Assembly: GCF_949628265.1 (NCBI RefSeq)
Contig: NC_088789.1
Location: 8,610,886-8,674,885, forward strand
Length of the DNA stretch: 64,000 nt
Direction: 5' to 3'
Source of the DNA: Cloeon dipterum
Taxonomy: Eukaryota > Arthropoda > Insecta > Ephemeroptera > Baetidae
The translations under genes were made by a program, and so were the position numbers. The notes below the pieces were generated by a model. That model did no database searches, was not told the origin of the DNA, and worked only from the letters and a program-made list of their open reading frames with translations. Shown here piece after piece: positions 60,901-64,000 of the stretch (positions are counted from its first letter, which is position 1; every line of letters begins with the position of its first letter).

Positions 60901-63900
60901 TTGACATAATTGCCTCTGCTGCATGCGCGGAATGAGCCGGCAGCAGTGGGCGCTTTTCAAAGGCATAAAATTTGCTCTTTCAGCAGCAAATTACATTGCG
61001 TCAAGAATTTTGCAAACCACAATTGACGCAAATCGAATCGCACAATCTGATCGGTCATTATTTACCGAGCTGCTTGCCCTTTCAAAAGTGAGTAAATTAG
61101 AAGCGAAAATTCAGTCCGCATGCAGCGCAGGCCAAAATCCACGTCGTGTAGATGGTGCTGCGCGATTTCGCAACTTGATTTGCGTGTTTACGCTCTTGTT
61201 TGTTTGCCCATGTACATTAAAGTGCGAGAGTTTGCCTCTCTGATGGCGGCCTGTCCGCGCTCATTAGTTTCGCCTCAACCAACTTGTCATCCCAATAAGC
61301 CCAAGGAGAGAGAACCCCTGTTGCGACTCGCTGGAGGTGGACGCACGCACGCGATTATAGTTTATCCCTTCTTCCTCTTCATAGCGGTTGGAACCCTTCA
61401 CATATTCAAGGATTTCAATTTACTCAAGCAATTGCTGAGCACCTGAAACAATTTGAATGGGTAACACTGATTTGAAAGAATTCAATTTCGGTGATTATAG
61501 TGTACAACCTAAAAAAATGCAAATTATGCATCTAAAAATGTTTAGTTATCAATTTGATCAATATCACTGTTTAATTTCAAATTTGCTAATTTTCTAGAAC
61601 AAATGGGATATAGTTACCAAACAAAAAATTCTCTTTGTTGAGTGTTAAAATTTATTCATATTTTCGAGACACCTCGTGTGTTCATGTATTCAAGACATTT
61701 CATTTTTTTGCGGCGGATTTGCTGTGACATTTAGCTGTCGCTCGCATTTGCTCAGTCAGGCGTGTGTCAGCTAGAAAATGTTACAAGCTCGGAAATATGG
61801 CGATTGTGCTGATCGGCGCCACATGCAGCTCCGAGAATGTGCTTACTCATTCTCATATTTTGACATTCTGACTTATCAAAAATTCAAATGAAAGAGAAAT
61901 TTAAAGCTTTTTAGTTCAATGAAGATTGCAATGCACACTTTTGTTGATACTGTTCTCTATACGAAATATTTAATTAGTCTTTTTTTACGACAAATGTTGT
62001 GTAACAAATATCCACTGGTTTTCAATACTCTTCAACTCGTGTGTTTGGAATCGTGAATACATATAAAATCACCCATAATAAAACATGAACGGGGAGTCTT
62101 CGCGCGTGAATGCTCGCCGACGAATGCACACTCACATATAAATTACATCCGGCGAGTGTATTTGCCGTATTTGCTTTGGATTATATTTACGCGGAATAAG
62201 CTGCAGGCTGGCTCGTAATGCACTCATCGCAATGCACACCCTCGCTGAGCCCGCGGCCAATAATGCGAGGCACTCGCCGCGTAAATCGCGTAATTAATGT
62301 GTTTGTCGGAATTGAATGCGATTTACGCGAGGCGTGCGCGAAACGCTAGTGACCTCTGATGCCAATGGATTAAAAGGACAATGACCACACTTTCTCGATA
62401 GTTTTAAATGTTTAATTCTATCGAATAATTCAGCTCTTATTGTTTGGTTAAGGAAATCGACGTGCAAACCAAACAGCATTGTTAAAGTTTAAATTAAGAG
62501 CGAAATTTTAATATCATTGCCAGTTTCAATGAAACATTTATCGGGGAAACTCCCGAAACTGTTAAAAAGAGTAACTAAACGGATCGCGTGAGGAGTAAGG
62601 ATTTTTAAGCCACTTTTATTGTGATATTTACAGAATCAGTTTCCAGATTTTTCACTTGATTGTTCCGGGATAACTTAAACATTCTGAGAAATTACGAGGC
62701 TTTATTCCATGTTAAAGAATGTTATTTTATACAACATTACCAATATTGGCCACCCATATTGATGTTTCATGAAACACACAATGAAAGAAAGCCATTTAAT
62801 TTTATAGATTCGAAAACTTTCCACATGCAATGTAACTTAATACTGCTTAGCTGATTTTTTTCATTGAAGATTGATGCATTTTAATAAATTATAACAGAGA
62901 GAAGGAGTTGAAGAGCGGGCAGTGAGAATAAAGAGCAACGCCTGCCTCATTAATGCTCGCTCAGGCCAGATTGATCTCGCATGGAATTATTCTGTATTGT
63001 GCTGAAGAGAGCAGAAATGAAGAAAACAATACGTTGGCTGCAAATCAATTACAAGCGAGCAAGAGAGAGACCGCCAATTAAGTCATAATAAGAACAAGAT
63101 TTGTGCGCACCGCCACTAGCAGAGACACGCCGATCACGACCCAAGCTAGCGCACCTCGCCACAGTATTATTTATATATTGCAATCAGCATCAGACAGAGG
63201 GGAATACATTATTTGAATAGAGAAATGAGTTGTGAGAATACGCAGGAGTCCAGCCTCTTCAAAAATAACAAGATTTAAACTAAAAAACCTTTAAAAAGTG
63301 AGATTTTCCACTTTCAACTATAATTATTTGATATTGTGGGGCTGATGAAATTTTAAATAAAATTTAGATTGGATGCTAAATTAAAAAAAAACACCAAAGC
63401 AAGCCATCATTGAAACTTCTTATGAGAGAGGCAAATTAAATGTCTGCGTAAAATTTGAAACAAATTTGTAAAACTTAAAATTTTTCTGTTTGTTGTTTTT
63501 TTTTAAAACAATGATGAGAGTTTGTACATCAACGAGGACAAATGTTTGATTTAGATTTTACCTATGAGAAAAATGTACAAGTTTTGGAATGTTTACATAT
63601 TAAAAAATTACAAATGGCTTGTTTGTCTGTGAAACCTGTGATGATGTGCATGGGAAAATTACCTTCCTGCGTTTGACCTAAATGCAAAATATTACATTTT
63701 GACATTTAAATCTCACATCACGGATGCAGGCGCGGAGGATGCGCGCCTCCAAGCACAACTCAGTTTCAGAATAAATCGAGCCGCTTTTTGAAATTATTTA
63801 TTGGTCATTTGCTGTGATTTACCGCCGGGTGTGTTGGCCACGATAAATCACCTCTTTCATCGAACTGGAGTTTCTCTGTACTATCGCGAACATCTGCAGT

Positions 63901-64000
63901 CGGTCTCATCTTTCCATGCTCAGAAATCCTCTCATTTGCTGTTGAAGAGAATTCGAAGGCGAATAAGTTTCTCGTTTCCTTGGCGGACGCGAAAATTGTT
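57993..64000. other. Gene-free 6-kb stretch at window end
   Basis: The first few hundred bases should hold the promoter of the lectin-OBP gene. Beyond that, nothing is supported. GC-richer islands occur near 58440-59050, 60900-61400, 62080-62380 and 63720-64000; one (58980-59030) contains clustered CAATTAAT-type homeodomain cores. A minus-strand Cys-containing frame at 60468-60746 was examined and not called. Confidence 0.5.

Overview
The window is AT-rich animal nuclear DNA. Most introns are only about 48-60 bp and protein genes have many small exons. A Painless-type TRPA channel, an Inscuteable homologue with a PDZ-binding tail and an odorant-binding-protein (OBP) fold point to an insect. 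A NACHT/ankyrin NLR-like protein, absent from Drosophila, would fit an early-branching lineage such as a mayfly; that placement is inference. All exon models below were assembled by eye from splice sites and checked for reading-phase continuity. No transcript evidence was available.

Layout. 1-3.7 kb: mitochondrial alanyl-tRNA synthetase (minus, 3' part outside the window), head-to-head with a PUS1-type tRNA pseudouridine synthase (plus) whose catalytic Asp is missing. 5.5-8.5 kb: painless-like TRPA channel. 9.6-10.1 kb: an unrecognised 162-residue protein. 14.1-14.9 kb: RNF141-like RING protein, converging on an SPT2 histone-chaperone homologue (15.2-17.8 kb, minus). 18.4-19.2 kb: a complete non-autonomous hAT element with an 8-bp target duplication. 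19.6-28.6 kb: the most unusual gene, about 1746 residues: two tandem degenerate caspase domains, a NACHT ATPase, ankyrin repeats, three BIR-type domains and a RING. 29-30.3 kb: two copies of a short GC-rich repeat (a third lies in an intron of the NACHT gene) and a possible 56-residue gene. 30.9-38.4 kb: inscuteable (minus, eight exons). 52.9-58.0 kb: a 27-exon secreted protein (minus) joining three C-type lectin domains with a complete six-cysteine OBP domain. The rest (38.4-52.9 and 58.0-64.0 kb) has no gene I can support; it is AT-rich DNA with scattered GC-richer islands.

The two candidates for an undescribed system are the caspase-NACHT-ankyrin-BIR-RING protein, which places caspase folds and an inhibitor-of-apoptosis cassette in one NLR-like chain, and the lectin-OBP hybrid, which combines glycan-binding and small-ligand-binding folds. 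The NACHT gene sits in a transposon-rich neighbourhood (hAT, fold-back element, MITE-like repeats), as is common for fast-evolving immune loci. The AARS2/PUS1 pair suggests coordinated expression of tRNA-maturation functions, but the PUS1 copy may no longer be an enzyme.
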